From JAAYZM01 sp964510785 (GTDB lineage: Bacteria > Actinomycetota > Actinomycetes > Actinomycetales > Cellulomonadaceae), in assembly GCA_964510785.1 (NCBI GenBank), contig CAZECM010000035.1, positions 1 to 31,857 of the forward strand: 31,857 nt of DNA, read 5' to 3'. Of the stretch, positions 21,279 through 30,458 are shown in pieces. The position numbers were made by a program, and so were the translations under genes. The notes below the pieces were generated by a model, which worked only from the letters and a program-made list of their open reading frames with translations, was not told the origin of the DNA and searched no databases. Every line of letters begins with the position of its first letter. Position 1 is the stretch's first letter.

Positions 21279-23234
21279 GTGACCTGGCTCAGAAAGACCT
21301 GGACGGAGTGGGTCTCCTCCGCCGTGATCCCGCGCGTCGCGATCGTGCGGCTCCTGCCCGTCGCCGGGCGGGGCCTCGTCGTGGCGATCATCATCGCGAA
21401 CCTCGTCGCGGGAGCGCTCCCAGTGGCGTTCGTCATCGCGACCTCCGTCGTCATCGGGCGCGTGCCCGGGGCGGTCGCCGGGGGCCTCGACTCTCCCGCG
21501 TGGGACTCGCTCGTCGTGGCCTTCCTCCTCGCCGCGCTCGCGTTCCTCGCCTCCCAGGCCCTCGCTCCCGTGACCGTCGCGCTCAACGCGGCGCTGCGCC
21601 GGCGGGTCGACGGTCACCTGCGCGACCAGATCCTCGAGCTCACGGCGAGGACCACGTCGATCGCCCCGCTCGAGGACGCCGGAGTGCTCGACGAGCTCTC
21701 CGAGACGGCGCGGCAGTTCGACAGCGACTGGCACACGCCCGGGCAGGCCGCCGGGGGGTTCCTGGCGCTCGTGGCCCGCTACTCCTCGCTCGTCGCGTTC
21801 TGCGCCCTGCTGTCCTTCGCCGCGTCGTGGTGGGCCGGCCCTGTCGTCTTCGCGGCCACGATGCTCTTCCGGTACGGCAACCGGGGCGGGCTACGGAGGT
21901 TCTCCCGCGTGTGGCGCACCGTCATGCCCGTCTCGCGCAGCTACGGCTACCTGCGAGAGCTCGCGATGGGCGACGTGGCCGCGAAGGAGACCCGCGTCTT
22001 CGGCATCAACGACTGGCTCGCGGGCCGGTACACCGACACGCACTGGGCGATGTTCGGGCCCGTCGCGGCCTCGCGACGGCGCATCTACTTCTACCCCTAC
22101 CTCGGGTACACGGCGATCGGCACGGCCGTCGCGGCCCTCGTCGTCGTCGACACGGGCGTCGCCGCCGCCGCGGGCACCATCTCCCTCACGGCGCTCGCCC
22201 TCGCGCTCCAGGCGACGACGGCGGCGATCGCGCTCGGCGGCTACTACCCCGAGGCGGACACCGGCTCGCAGTTCGGGATGCGCGCCGTCGAGGCGCTCGC
22301 CAAGCTCCGTGAGCGCATCGAGGCCTATGCCGCCGCCGAGCGCGCCGCCGCCCGCCCGCCACGGACCGACGTCGACGTCGCGAGCCTGCCGAGCCGCTCG
22401 TTGCACCTCGCCGACGTCTCGTTCACGTACCCGGGCAGCGAGCACGTCGTGCTCGACGGCCTCGAGCTCGAGATCCCCGCGGGGCGCTCGACCGCGATCG
22501 TCGGCGTCAACGGCGCGGGCAAGACGACCCTCGTCAAGCTCCTCACGCGCCTCTACGAGCCCACGGGCGGCGCGATCCTGGCCGACAGCGTCGACGTGGC
22601 CGACCTCGACCCGGCCGCGTGGCGCCGCCAGGTGAGCGTCATCTTCCAGGACTTCGTGCGCTTCGAGCTCTCGGCGGCGGACAACATCGCGCTCGGCGCC
22701 GTGCACGCACCGCGCGACGAGCAGGCGGTCTGGGACGCGGCGCGGCGCGCGGGCATCGCCGACGTCTTCGCGGACCTGCCGGGCGGGCTCGACACGCCCC
22801 TCGCCCGCGCGTACGCGGGAGGGATCGACCTGTCCGGCGGGCAGTGGCAGCGCATCGCGATCGCACGCTCGCTCTACGCCGTCGCGCACGGCGCCCGCAT
22901 CCTCGTCCTGGACGAACCGACGTCCGCGCTCGACGTGCGCGCCGAGGTCGCGTTCTTCGACCGCTTCGTCGAGCTCACCCGGGGCGTGACGTCACTCCTG
23001 ATCTCCCACCGGTTCTCCTCGGTGCGTCGAGCCGACCACATCGTCGTGATCGAGTCGGGGAAGGTCGCCGAGCAGGGTTCTCACGCCGAGCTCATGGCGG
23101 CCGACGGTCACTACGCGCGGCTCTTCACCCTCCAGGCCGAGCGCTTCGCCCAGGGGCTCGACGCCGAGGGCGACACCCTCGCCGAGTTCGAGGACCCCGA
23201 TGCCCTCGTCGACCTCTCGGAGGTGACGAGTTGA
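21279..23234 (+). CDS. ABC exporter half-transporter 1 (membrane domain fused to ATPase)
   Basis: A 651-residue fusion of an exporter-type membrane domain (six helices, about 30-330) and a nucleotide-binding domain (about 373-610). Walker A VGVNGAGKTT (408-417), Q-loop IFQDF (455-459), signature LSGGQWQ (518-524), Walker B ILVLDE (541-546) with D-loop SALD, and H-loop histidine H577 in ISHRFSS are all present. A 40-residue acidic tail follows. The nonstandard signature LSGGQWQ and FQDF are shared with the next gene. TTGA overlap with that gene indicates a heterodimer. The substrate is unknown; nothing nearby is a clear biosynthetic enzyme or precursor peptide. Confidence 0.92.
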   Translation: MTWLRKTWTEWVSSAVIPRVAIVRLLPVAGRGLVVAIIIANLVAGALPVAFVIATSVVIGRVPGAVAGGLDSPAWDSLVVAFLLAALAFLASQALAPVTVALNAALRRRVDGHLRDQILELTARTTSIAPLEDAGVLDELSETARQFDSDWHTPGQAAGGFLALVARYSSLVAFCALLSFAASWWAGPVVFAATMLFRYGNRGGLRRFSRVWRTVMPVSRSYGYLRELAMGDVAAKETRVFGINDWLAGRYTDTHWAMFGPVAASRRRIYFYPYLGYTAIGTAVAALVVVDTGVAAAAGTISLTALALALQATTAAIALGGYYPEADTGSQFGMRAVEALAKLRERIEAYAAAERAAARPPRTDVDVASLPSRSLHLADVSFTYPGSEHVVLDGLELEIPAGRSTAIVGVNGAGKTTLVKLLTRLYEPTGGAILADSVDVADLDPAAWRRQVSVIFQDFVRFELSAADNIALGAVHAPRDEQAVWDAARRAGIADVFADLPGGLDTPLARAYAGGIDLSGGQWQRIAIARSLYAVAHGARILVLDEPTSALDVRAEVAFFDRFVELTRGVTSLLISHRFSSVRRADHIVVIESGKVAEQGSHAELMAADGHYARLFTLQAERFAQGLDAEGDTLAEFEDPDALVDLSEVTS

Positions 23235-25015
23235 GGAAGACCCTGCACGGTGTCATGACGCTCGCCGCGATCGCGTGGCGCGCCGACCCCCGGCGCTTCG
23301 TCGTGAGCCTGATCCTCATGCTCGGTCAGTTCGCGGCGATGCCCCTCGCGGCCCCGGCGCTCGCGATCCTCACCGATGCGGCCGTCGCCGGTGACGCGCC
23401 ACGCGTCACGGGGGCCGCCGTCGCGGTCGCGGTGCTCGCCGTCGTCGCCCTGACCGCGGGCCACTTCGCGCACGTCTTCTACTTCGAGCTCGGCGAACGC
23501 GTGCAGCTCGCCGTCGAGCGCGACCTCATCGACCTCGCGAACGGCTCGGCCGGACTCGAGCACCACGAGCGCCCCGACTACGCCGACAAGCTGCGCGTGC
23601 TGCGCCAGGAGCTCGACTGGGCCGGCTGGTCGAGCATGGAGATCCTGTTCTCCGCCGTCGGGCTCGCCGTCGGCGTGTCGATCACCGCGACCTTGCTCGC
23701 GACCCTCGACCCGGTCCTGCTCCTGCTGCCGGCCTTCGCGATCCCCTCGCTCCTGCTGGGCCGCAAGGCCGAGGCGCTCATGGGCGACGCCCGCGAGGCC
23801 GCGGCGCCCCACACCCGACTGCTCCGCCACCTCGTCCGGCTCGCGACCGACGCGGGACCGGCGAAGGAGGTGCGCGCGTGCGGCCTCGGTGGCGAGCTCC
23901 GGGAACGGCAGGCCGCCACGTGGCGGCACGCCACGGACATCCTCGTCGCGGGCGAGCGCAGGTCGGCGCTGCTCCAGGTGAGCGGTCAGCTCCTCTTCGC
24001 CCTCGCCTACATCGCCGCGACGCTCCTCGTCGTGCGCTCGGTCGTGGCCGGTCGCGGCACGGTGGGCGACGTCGTGCTCGTCATCTCGCTCGCCGCCCAG
24101 GTCAACCAGCAGGCCACCGCGGCCGTGACGCTCCTCGTGGGGCTGCAGCGCATCGCCCGCACCCTCGGCAACCTGCAGTGGGTGCGCCGGCTCGTGCTCG
24201 CCGAGCGGCCGGTGCCGGACCGTGAGCTGCCCGCCACGATCCGCGAGGGCATCACGCTACGTGGTGTCGACTTCGCCTACCCGGGCACCGAGCGCGTCGT
24301 GCTCGGCGGCGTCGACCTGCACCTGCCGGCGGGCCGCACGGTGGCGATCGTGGGCGAGAACGGGGCCGGCAAGTCGACGCTCGTCAAGCTGCTCTGCCGG
24401 TTCTACGAGGCGAGCGACGGCGTCATCGAGCTCGACGGCACCGACGTGCGGCGCTTTCCCCTCGAGGCGTGGCGCGAACGCATCGCCGCGGGCTTCCAGG
24501 ACTTCGCGCGCTTCGAGTTCCTCGCCCGCGAGACCATCGGCCTCGGCGACCTGCCACGGATCGAGGACGACACCGCGGTGCGCGACGCCCTGCACCGCGC
24601 CCGAGGCGACGACCTGCTCGACCGGCTCTCGGCCGGCCTCGACACGCAGCTCGGCAAGCAGAACGCGGACGGAACGGAGCTCTCGGGCGGCCAGTGGCAG
24701 AAGCTCGCCCTGGGCCGGGCCATGATGCGCACCGAGCCGCTGCTCCTCGTGCTCGACGAGCCGACGTCGGCCCTCGACGCCCAGGCCGAGCACGAGCTCT
24801 TCGAGCGCTACGCGGCGTCCGCGAAGCGTGTCGCCCAGCGCACGGGCGCCGTCACGGTGCTCGTCTCGCACCGCTTCTCGACGGTGCGCATGGCGGACAT
24901 CATCCTCGTGGTGTCGGGCGGCCGGATCAGCGAGTCGGGCAGCCACGCCGAGCTCATGACGGCCGGTGGGCTCTACGCCGAGCTCTACGGGCTGCAGGCC
25001 GCGGCGTACCGCTAG
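23231..25015 (+). CDS. ABC exporter half-transporter 2 (membrane domain fused to ATPase)
   Basis: The 594-residue partner of the preceding gene. The membrane domain spans about residues 10-310. The ATPase has Walker A GENGAGKS (375-382), Q-loop GFQDF, signature LSGGQWQKLALGRA, Walker B LLLVLDEPTSALDAQ and H-loop VSHRFSTV. Both catalytic glutamates (this and the first subunit) are present, so both sites look competent, unlike many heterodimeric exporters with one degenerate site. The start is TTG 23231, overlapping the upstream stop, with GGAGG seven bases before it; ATG 23255 is the fallback. The stop codon overlaps that of the convergent acyltransferase. Confidence 0.92.
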   Translation: MRKTLHGVMTLAAIAWRADPRRFVVSLILMLGQFAAMPLAAPALAILTDAAVAGDAPRVTGAAVAVAVLAVVALTAGHFAHVFYFELGERVQLAVERDLIDLANGSAGLEHHERPDYADKLRVLRQELDWAGWSSMEILFSAVGLAVGVSITATLLATLDPVLLLLPAFAIPSLLLGRKAEALMGDAREAAAPHTRLLRHLVRLATDAGPAKEVRACGLGGELRERQAATWRHATDILVAGERRSALLQVSGQLLFALAYIAATLLVVRSVVAGRGTVGDVVLVISLAAQVNQQATAAVTLLVGLQRIARTLGNLQWVRRLVLAERPVPDRELPATIREGITLRGVDFAYPGTERVVLGGVDLHLPAGRTVAIVGENGAGKSTLVKLLCRFYEASDGVIELDGTDVRRFPLEAWRERIAAGFQDFARFEFLARETIGLGDLPRIEDDTAVRDALHRARGDDLLDRLSAGLDTQLGKQNADGTELSGGQWQKLALGRAMMRTEPLLLVLDEPTSALDAQAEHELFERYAASAKRVAQRTGAVTVLVSHRFSTVRMADIILVVSGGRISESGSHAELMTAGGLYAELYGLQAAAYR

Positions 25016-26049
25016 CCGCGCCCCGCCCGCAGGGGCGGCGTCGGAGGCACGGCATCACGGAAGAGCCACGTGTACCGCGGCTGGATGAGCCACCGGGTCG
25101 CCCAGCGCACGGGTGGCGAGGCGAGCAGGAGCGCGCCGACGACGGCCGCCGCCATCAGCGCCAGCATCTCCGGGACCGTGTCGATCGCGTGGTACCACGA
25201 CGTGTCGCGGAATCCCGAGCCCGAGACGATCAGGGCGTGGATGACATAGATGTACATCGACCCGGCCCCGAGATACGTGAGCACGGGAAGCCTGCGGCGG
25301 GGTACGACCGCGAGCAGCGCGACCGCGCCAGCCGCCCCGTACAGCAGCAGTGCGGCGCGGAGCCCCGCGTAGGGCAGCTGCTCGACGAAGCCCGAGCCGG
25401 GATAGCCGTCCCGGAAGGTGTAGGCGCTGCGACTCACCTGAGAACCTAGGGTGACGGCCACGGCGAGCACCCCGAGCAGGACCCCCCAGGCCGCGGCGCG
25501 GACCCACGTGCGGCCGACGAGGGACCGGACGTCGATGCGCCGCAGGTACCACCCGAGGAGGAAGACCGGGAAGAACGCGAGCGTGCGGCTCGCGGAGAAG
25601 CTGTGGCCGACGTGCGGCACGAACCCCGCACCGAGGGAGACGAGGACCGCGACGGCCCCGATGTGCCTCACGTGCGCCACGAGCGGGAGCATCGCACGCC
25701 ACCAGAACAACGAGAGCAGGAACCACAGGGCGAACGGAGGGTCGACGGGGGTGTACGACCAGCCGTTCCCGCCGAGCCACGCGGCGAGGGTCGCGACCAG
25801 GTCGGCGAGAAGGTAGACGCCGAGCACGTTGCGCAGCAGGGCCACGGCGCGTCGGCCGCCCAGCGACTCTGCGCTCGAGAAGTACCCCGCGACGAGCACG
25901 AAGAGCGGGACCCGCAGCGGCCAGGACGCGTACCAGAGCTCGTACAGCACGTCGGAGCGCGCCATGGCCTGCCCGCTGACGTGCATCACCACGATGAGGA
26001 CGGCAGCGGTGAGCCTCGTGTTGTCGAGCCATGGGTCGCGGTCGGTCAC
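25012..26049 (-). CDS. Acyltransferase-3 family membrane protein
   Basis: A 345-residue integral membrane protein with about ten helices. The N-terminal DPWLDNTRLTAAVLIVVMHVS carries the conserved arginine (R12) and histidine (H23) of the acyltransferase-3/OafA-OpgC family, which O-acylates sugars, lipids or macrolides on the membrane. GWYLRRIDVRSL and LGAGSMYIYVIHALIV further along also fit. GTG 26049 lies seven bases after TACCCT on the minus strand, so it is probably leaderless. It converges on the ABC exporter operon with overlapping stops and is divergent from the secreted peptidase. The substrate is unknown. Confidence 0.87.
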   Translation of the reverse strand: MTDRDPWLDNTRLTAAVLIVVMHVSGQAMARSDVLYELWYASWPLRVPLFVLVAGYFSSAESLGGRRAVALLRNVLGVYLLADLVATLAAWLGGNGWSYTPVDPPFALWFLLSLFWWRAMLPLVAHVRHIGAVAVLVSLGAGFVPHVGHSFSASRTLAFFPVFLLGWYLRRIDVRSLVGRTWVRAAAWGVLLGVLAVAVTLGSQVSRSAYTFRDGYPGSGFVEQLPYAGLRAALLLYGAAGAVALLAVVPRRRLPVLTYLGAGSMYIYVIHALIVSGSGFRDTSWYHAIDTVPEMLALMAAAVVGALLLASPPVRWATRWLIQPRYTWLFRDAVPPTPPLRAGRG

Positions 26050-26056
26050 CGCCACG

Positions 26057-26062
26057 AGGGTA
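26057..26062 (-). promoter_or_regulatory. Candidate -10 element for the leaderless acyltransferase
   Basis: TACCCT on the minus strand, seven bases (CGTGGCG), then GTG 26049. Confidence 0.5.
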
Positions 26063-26164
26063 CCGGCGTCGGACCCCGCGATGTCACCCTCCCGGGTACT
26101 CCCCCGGTCGGACCAGCCGTGGGACCATCGGCTCACACCCGTCATCCTGCCCCGGGGGTCTCTC

Positions 26165-28060
26165 ATGACCAGCAGCACGGCCCGTCTGCGTACCGCGATC
26201 CTCGCCGTCGCAGCGATCACGCTCACGGCGCTCACGGTGCCACCGGCCTCCGGCGGCGCACCCTCCCCCGCGGGTGTCACGGTGCCCACGACCGCGCCGT
26301 CGGCGTCCCCCGTGCTCGTGGACCCGGACGGGAACCGCGTCGTCGTCGACGACGACCTGCGCGACGACCGGACGTCGGACACCCTGCTCTCGACGACGTT
26401 CACCCGCGCCAGCACCATCGAGGCCGCGGCAGCGCCCAAGGCGAAGAAGAAGCTCAAGACGCTCGTCGTCCCCGTGTACTGGTCGGGCGCCGGCAAGGAC
26501 ACCTCGAACGCCAAGATCAAGAAGAGGATCAAGGCCACGATGAAGACGGTGGACACGTACTTCCGCACCGTGTCCCGCGGCAGGATCGGCCACGCCACCA
26601 CGGTGCTCGGCTGGCAGAAGATCTCCCGGCCCTCGGTGTCCTGCGGGATCCAGAGCCAGATGAACCACATCACGTCGAAGGCCTCGGCCAAGGCGAAGAA
26701 GGCGGGCAAGAACCCCGCACGCTTCGACCGGGTCATCTTCTACGTGACGCACGAGGCGTGCGACGGCTACTCGTGGGCGGCCGGCCTCGGCTCGTGGCCG
26801 GGCCGCTACGTGTGGCTCGAGGGCACGCTCGCCCCGAACGTGGTGATCCACGAGCTGGGGCACAACCTCGGGCTCGACCACTCCGGCTACCGCTCGTGCG
26901 CGCAGAAGAACGGCAAGCGCCTCATCCTCGGCACGTCGAACCAGTGCGGCGACGTCGAGTACGGCGACATGTCCGACGTCATGGGCAACAACACGGACGC
27001 CGGGTGGTTCTCCGGCCCCAAGCTTGCGCGCCTGGGCTGGTTCACGGGCAAGAACCTCGCGAAGAACAGCTCGACGAAGAAGAAGACCTACACGCTGCGC
27101 CCCCTCGCCTCGGCGAGCACGAAGCTCAAGGTCGTGCGCGTCAAGGGTAGCCAGGGCCGCCACTACTGGGTCGAGTACCGCACGCTGACGGGCCTCGACA
27201 AGAAGCTCGCCCCGGGGCTCGAGGGTGTGCAGATCAGGATCGGCAACCCGAGCGACCGGACCGGCGAGTCCGCCGTGCTCGACATGCTCCCCGCGCCCTA
27301 CGGCGACTGGTTCGACTACCAGACCGTCGCGCTGCGTTCCGGTGCGTCGTGGACGTCGCCCGAGGGCATCCGGTTCTCCGTCGGCGCCACGGGCAAGACG
27401 GCCAAGGTCACCGTGGAGCGCAAGTCCGCCAAGGCGAAGAAGCCCGCCGCTCCCAAGCCGAAGGTCAAGGCGCTCGACCGCGTGCTCACGCTGTCGTGGC
27501 AGTACCCCAACGACCGCGGTACCCCCGTGCAGAGCTACGAGCTGCAGATCCGCACCTCCGACGGCGCGGTCGCCCACCAGACGCACCATCTCTACGACGG
27601 CCCGCTCGGCCCGGCGCAGGTCCAGGTGCCCGACCCCGCCCTGACCTACTCGATCAAGGTGCGCGCCACCAACCACAAGGGCACCTCGCCGTGGTCCACG
27701 ACCGTCAAGGCCAAGGCGCTCGACCTCGAGCCCACGATCACGATCGACGCACCAGCCTCGGGGGCCAACGTCAAGATCCCTGCCACCGTCACGGTCACGC
27801 CCCGCCTCCCGGCCGGGTCCTCGGCGACGCTGAGCTCCGTCGAGGTGTGCCTCGAGGACGCGGACCAGTACCCGGTCTCGTGCGGCTACGTCGACTCCTA
27901 CGACAAGGCGATCCAGTCCGGCAAGGCGCTCAAGGTGAACCTCGTCGATCTGTGGGGGCCGCTCGAGGGCGGCGCGACGTATCGACTCGTGGCCGAGGTC
28001 ACCGACTCGTACTGGCGCAAGGGCGTCGCGAGCAGGAACGTGGTGGCCTCGGCGACCTAG
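26165..28060 (+). CDS. Secreted zinc metallopeptidase with fibronectin-like C-terminus
   Basis: A 631-residue exported protein. The signal peptide is residues 1 to about 31 (RLRTAILAVAAITLTAL, cleavage near ASG-GA), then a possible propeptide to about 95. The catalytic domain has the extended zinc motif HELGHNLGLDH (229-239), with E230 as general base, and a candidate Met-turn in YGDMSDVMG (266-274): a metzincin, closest in pattern to gametolysin (M11). Cysteines at 160, 199, 245 and 261 may form disulphides. A fibronectin type III-like domain (about 440-515) and a beta-rich Ig-like end follow; lysine-rich linkers (SAKAKKPAAPKPKVK) separate them. The target is unknown. The start was chosen after GGGGG; the stop TAG doubles as part of the next promoter. 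Confidence 0.85.
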   Translation: MTSSTARLRTAILAVAAITLTALTVPPASGGAPSPAGVTVPTTAPSASPVLVDPDGNRVVVDDDLRDDRTSDTLLSTTFTRASTIEAAAAPKAKKKLKTLVVPVYWSGAGKDTSNAKIKKRIKATMKTVDTYFRTVSRGRIGHATTVLGWQKISRPSVSCGIQSQMNHITSKASAKAKKAGKNPARFDRVIFYVTHEACDGYSWAAGLGSWPGRYVWLEGTLAPNVVIHELGHNLGLDHSGYRSCAQKNGKRLILGTSNQCGDVEYGDMSDVMGNNTDAGWFSGPKLARLGWFTGKNLAKNSSTKKKTYTLRPLASASTKLKVVRVKGSQGRHYWVEYRTLTGLDKKLAPGLEGVQIRIGNPSDRTGESAVLDMLPAPYGDWFDYQTVALRSGASWTSPEGIRFSVGATGKTAKVTVERKSAKAKKPAAPKPKVKALDRVLTLSWQYPNDRGTPVQSYELQIRTSDGAVAHQTHHLYDGPLGPAQVQVPDPALTYSIKVRATNHKGTSPWSTTVKAKALDLEPTITIDAPASGANVKIPATVTVTPRLPAGSSATLSSVEVCLEDADQYPVSCGYVDSYDKAIQSGKALKVNLVDLWGPLEGGATYRLVAEVTDSYWRKGVASRNVVASAT

Positions 28061-28063
28061 GCT
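28058..28063 (+). promoter_or_regulatory. Candidate -10 for the DUF885 gene, overlapping the peptidase stop
   Basis: TAGGCT, six bases (GGCCCC), then ATG 28070. The TAG is the stop codon of the secreted peptidase gene. Confidence 0.6.
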
Positions 28064-28069
28064 GGCCCC

Positions 28070-29794
28070 ATGGCCACGACCCCCGCCTCCAGCAACCCCG
28101 CCTCCCGCACCCCGAGCCCGATCGACGCCGTCGCCGACGCGCACGTCACCACGATGAGCGAGCTCGATCCGCTGCTCGCGACCGCGATGGGTGTCGCGGG
28201 TCACGACCACCTCATGACGGACCTGTCCCCCGCGGGCTTCGCGGCGCGCGCCGAGGCGGGCCGGGACGTCTTGCGCCGGCTCGACGCCGAGTCCCCCCGC
28301 GACGAGGTCGACCAGGTGACGGTCGCCGCGATGCGCGAGCGGATCGGCCTCGAGGTCGAGCTCTTCGAGGCGGACGAGCTGCTCGGCGAGCTCAACAACA
28401 TCGCCTCGCCCGTGCAGTACCTGCGCGACATCTTCGACGTCATGCCCACGGCCTCGGTCGAGGACTGGTCGAACATCGCTTCCCGGCTCGCGCTCCTGCC
28501 GGGCGCCGCCGCGGGGTTCGCCGAGTCGCTGAGCACGGCCGCCGGGCGCGGTCGCGTCGCCGCGGCCCGTCAGGTGCAGCTCTGCGTCGAGCAGGCACGC
28601 GAGCTCGCGGACCCGTCGTCGTCGTTCTTCACGTCGTTCGTCACGGGCGAGGCCGTCGACGCGGCGCTCGACGGGCAGCCGGGCGCGGACGCGCTGCGGG
28701 CGGACCTCGAGCGGGGCGCGCAGGCCGCCGTCGCCGCGTACGGCGAGCTTGCGAGCTTCCTCGCGACCGAGATCGCCCCGCAGGCCCCGGCCGCGGACGC
28801 CGCGGGCCGCGAGCGCTACTCCTTGTGGTCGCGCTACTTCCTCGGCTCGGCCGTGGACCTCGAGGAGACCTACCAGTGGGGGCTCGAGGAGCTCGACCGC
28901 GTGGTTGCCGAGCAAGAAGGCATCGCGGCGCAGATCGCGGGGGCGGGTGCGAGCGTCGCGGACGCCGTGGTCGCGCTCGACGCCGATCCGGCGCGCACGC
29001 TGCACGGCACGAAGGCCCTGCAGGAGTGGATGACGACGACGTCGAACGAGGCGATCGACGCCCTCGCCGGTGTCCACTTCGACATCGCGGACCCGCTGCG
29101 CAAGCTCGAGTGCATGATCGCCCCGACGCAGTCCGGCGGCATCTACTACACGGGCCCGAGCGACGACTTCTCCCGGCCGGGCCGCATGTGGTGGTCGGTG
29201 CCCGCCGACGTCACGGAGTTCAACACGTGGCGCGAGAAGACGACGGTCTACCACGAGGGCGTGCCAGGCCACCACCTGCAGATCGCGCAGGCCGTCTACG
29301 TGCGCGACACCCTCAACTCGTGGCGCCGTCTCGCGTGCTGGGTCTCGGGGCACGGCGAGGGCTGGGCGCTCTACGCCGAGCGGCTCATGGCGGACCTCGG
29401 CTTCCTCGACGACCCCGGCGACCGGTTCGGCATGCTCGACGGCCAGCGCATGCGTGCCGCGCGCGTCGTGCTCGACCTCGGGGTGCACCTCGGCCTCGAG
29501 GCCCCGGCGCGCTGGGGCGGCGGGACGTGGGACGCCGACAAGGGCTGGGAGTTCCTCAAGGCGAACGTCAACATGTCCGAGTCCTTCATCCGCTTCGAGC
29601 TCGACCGGTACCTCGGCTGGCCGGGCCAGGCTCCCGCGTACAAGATCGGTCAGCGGCTGTGGGAGACCATCAGGGACGAGTCCCGGACCGCGGCGCAGTC
29701 CCGCGGCGAGGAGTTCGACCTGCGCGCGTTCCACGCGCGGGCGCTCGACCTCGGCTCGGTGGGCCTCGACGTGCTGCGCGGTGCGCTGACCTGA
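28070..29794 (+). CDS. DUF885-family zinc peptidase-like protein
   Basis: A 574-residue protein of the DUF885 family, thought to be metallopeptidases with a mostly helical thimet-like fold. The zinc motif reads HEGVPGHH (395-402), and the further glutamates lie in SGHGEGWALYAERL (426-439). YYTGPSDDFSRPGRMWW and ESFIRFELDRYLGWPGQAPAYKIG are family-typical. There is no signal peptide, so it is probably cytoplasmic. The ATG is six bases after a TAGGCT hexamer, so it can be made from its own leaderless mRNA even though it directly follows the secreted peptidase. It converges on the VKOR gene. The physiological substrate is unknown. Confidence 0.9.
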   Translation: MATTPASSNPASRTPSPIDAVADAHVTTMSELDPLLATAMGVAGHDHLMTDLSPAGFAARAEAGRDVLRRLDAESPRDEVDQVTVAAMRERIGLEVELFEADELLGELNNIASPVQYLRDIFDVMPTASVEDWSNIASRLALLPGAAAGFAESLSTAAGRGRVAAARQVQLCVEQARELADPSSSFFTSFVTGEAVDAALDGQPGADALRADLERGAQAAVAAYGELASFLATEIAPQAPAADAAGRERYSLWSRYFLGSAVDLEETYQWGLEELDRVVAEQEGIAAQIAGAGASVADAVVALDADPARTLHGTKALQEWMTTTSNEAIDALAGVHFDIADPLRKLECMIAPTQSGGIYYTGPSDDFSRPGRMWWSVPADVTEFNTWREKTTVYHEGVPGHHLQIAQAVYVRDTLNSWRRLACWVSGHGEGWALYAERLMADLGFLDDPGDRFGMLDGQRMRAARVVLDLGVHLGLEAPARWGGGTWDADKGWEFLKANVNMSESFIRFELDRYLGWPGQAPAYKIGQRLWETIRDESRTAAQSRGEEFDLRAFHARALDLGSVGLDVLRGALT

Positions 29795-29828
29795 CCGGAC
29801 GGCTCGGCGCCGGTCGAGAGGCGCGGCG

Positions 29829-30458
29829 TCAGCCGAACAGCGCCGCGCCGTGCGTGAGGACGATCGCCGCCGCGAGCAGCACGAGCGCCGTCGCGACCAC
29901 GAAGAGGTCGAGGTCCTGGCGGAAGAACTCCTTGAGCCGCTCGGCCGCGCGCGGGGGCAGGTAGAGGTTCTCCTGCAGCGCGTTGGCGTGCAGCAGGGTC
30001 ATGAACACGAACGTCGTCGAGACGGTGATGAGCAGGCACCACGGGCACATCGCGCCGATCACGAGCAGCGACTGCGAGAAGAGCCAGTACGCGAACAGCA
30101 CGCCCACGAGATACACGGCCTGCGCGGTGAGCATGAACCACCGCGGGAACCGGACGCCGGCGAGGCTCGCGACGGCGATCGTGATGACGACGGGCTCGGC
30201 CGCGAGCCCGATGAACGCGTTGGGGAAGCCGAGCACCTGCGCCTGCCAGCTCAGCGCGACCTTGCCGCACGAGATCACGGCGCTGATGTCGCACGCGAGC
30301 TGCTGGTCCGGGTTGGCGGCGAGCTGCCAGGAGTCGATCGCGAGCACGAACGCGGCGAGCAGGCTCAGCGCCGCGGAGAACAGCATGGTGCCGAAGATCC
30401 ACGGGTCGCCGTGCCGTCCGGTCCGCGCGCGTGCGGCGATCTCCTGCACCCTAGACAT
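29829..30458 (-). CDS. Vitamin K epoxide reductase-like membrane protein
   Basis: A quinone-dependent membrane oxidase that in actinobacteria reoxidises a DsbA-like partner, thus supplying disulphides to exported proteins. The 209-residue protein has about five helices. The essential cysteines are all present: loop pair C56 and C64 (ACDISAVISCGK) and the active-site CXXC, C138-PW-C141 (MCPWCL). GFPNAFIGL is also conserved. ATG 30458 has GGAGGG eight bases upstream. No thioredoxin-like partner lies beside it, so the DsbA is elsewhere. The neighbouring secreted peptidase has several cysteines and could be a client. Confidence 0.93.
   Translation of the reverse strand: MSRVQEIAARARTGRHGDPWIFGTMLFSAALSLLAAFVLAIDSWQLAANPDQQLACDISAVISCGKVALSWQAQVLGFPNAFIGLAAEPVVITIAVASLAGVRFPRWFMLTAQAVYLVGVLFAYWLFSQSLLVIGAMCPWCLLITVSTTFVFMTLLHANALQENLYLPPRAAERLKEFFRQDLDLFVVATALVLLAAAIVLTHGAALFG

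Noticed and set aside
18459..21734. Very long minus-strand open frame through the carboxylase beta gene
   Set aside because: Only its last 284 codons (birA) are real. The rest is the antisense shadow of the carboxylase, typical at very high GC.
26084..29734. 1216-codon open frame antisense to the two peptidase genes
   Set aside because: Composition (Arg, Gly, Val, Leu repeats) and exact antisense alignment to two well-supported genes mark it as a GC-driven shadow.
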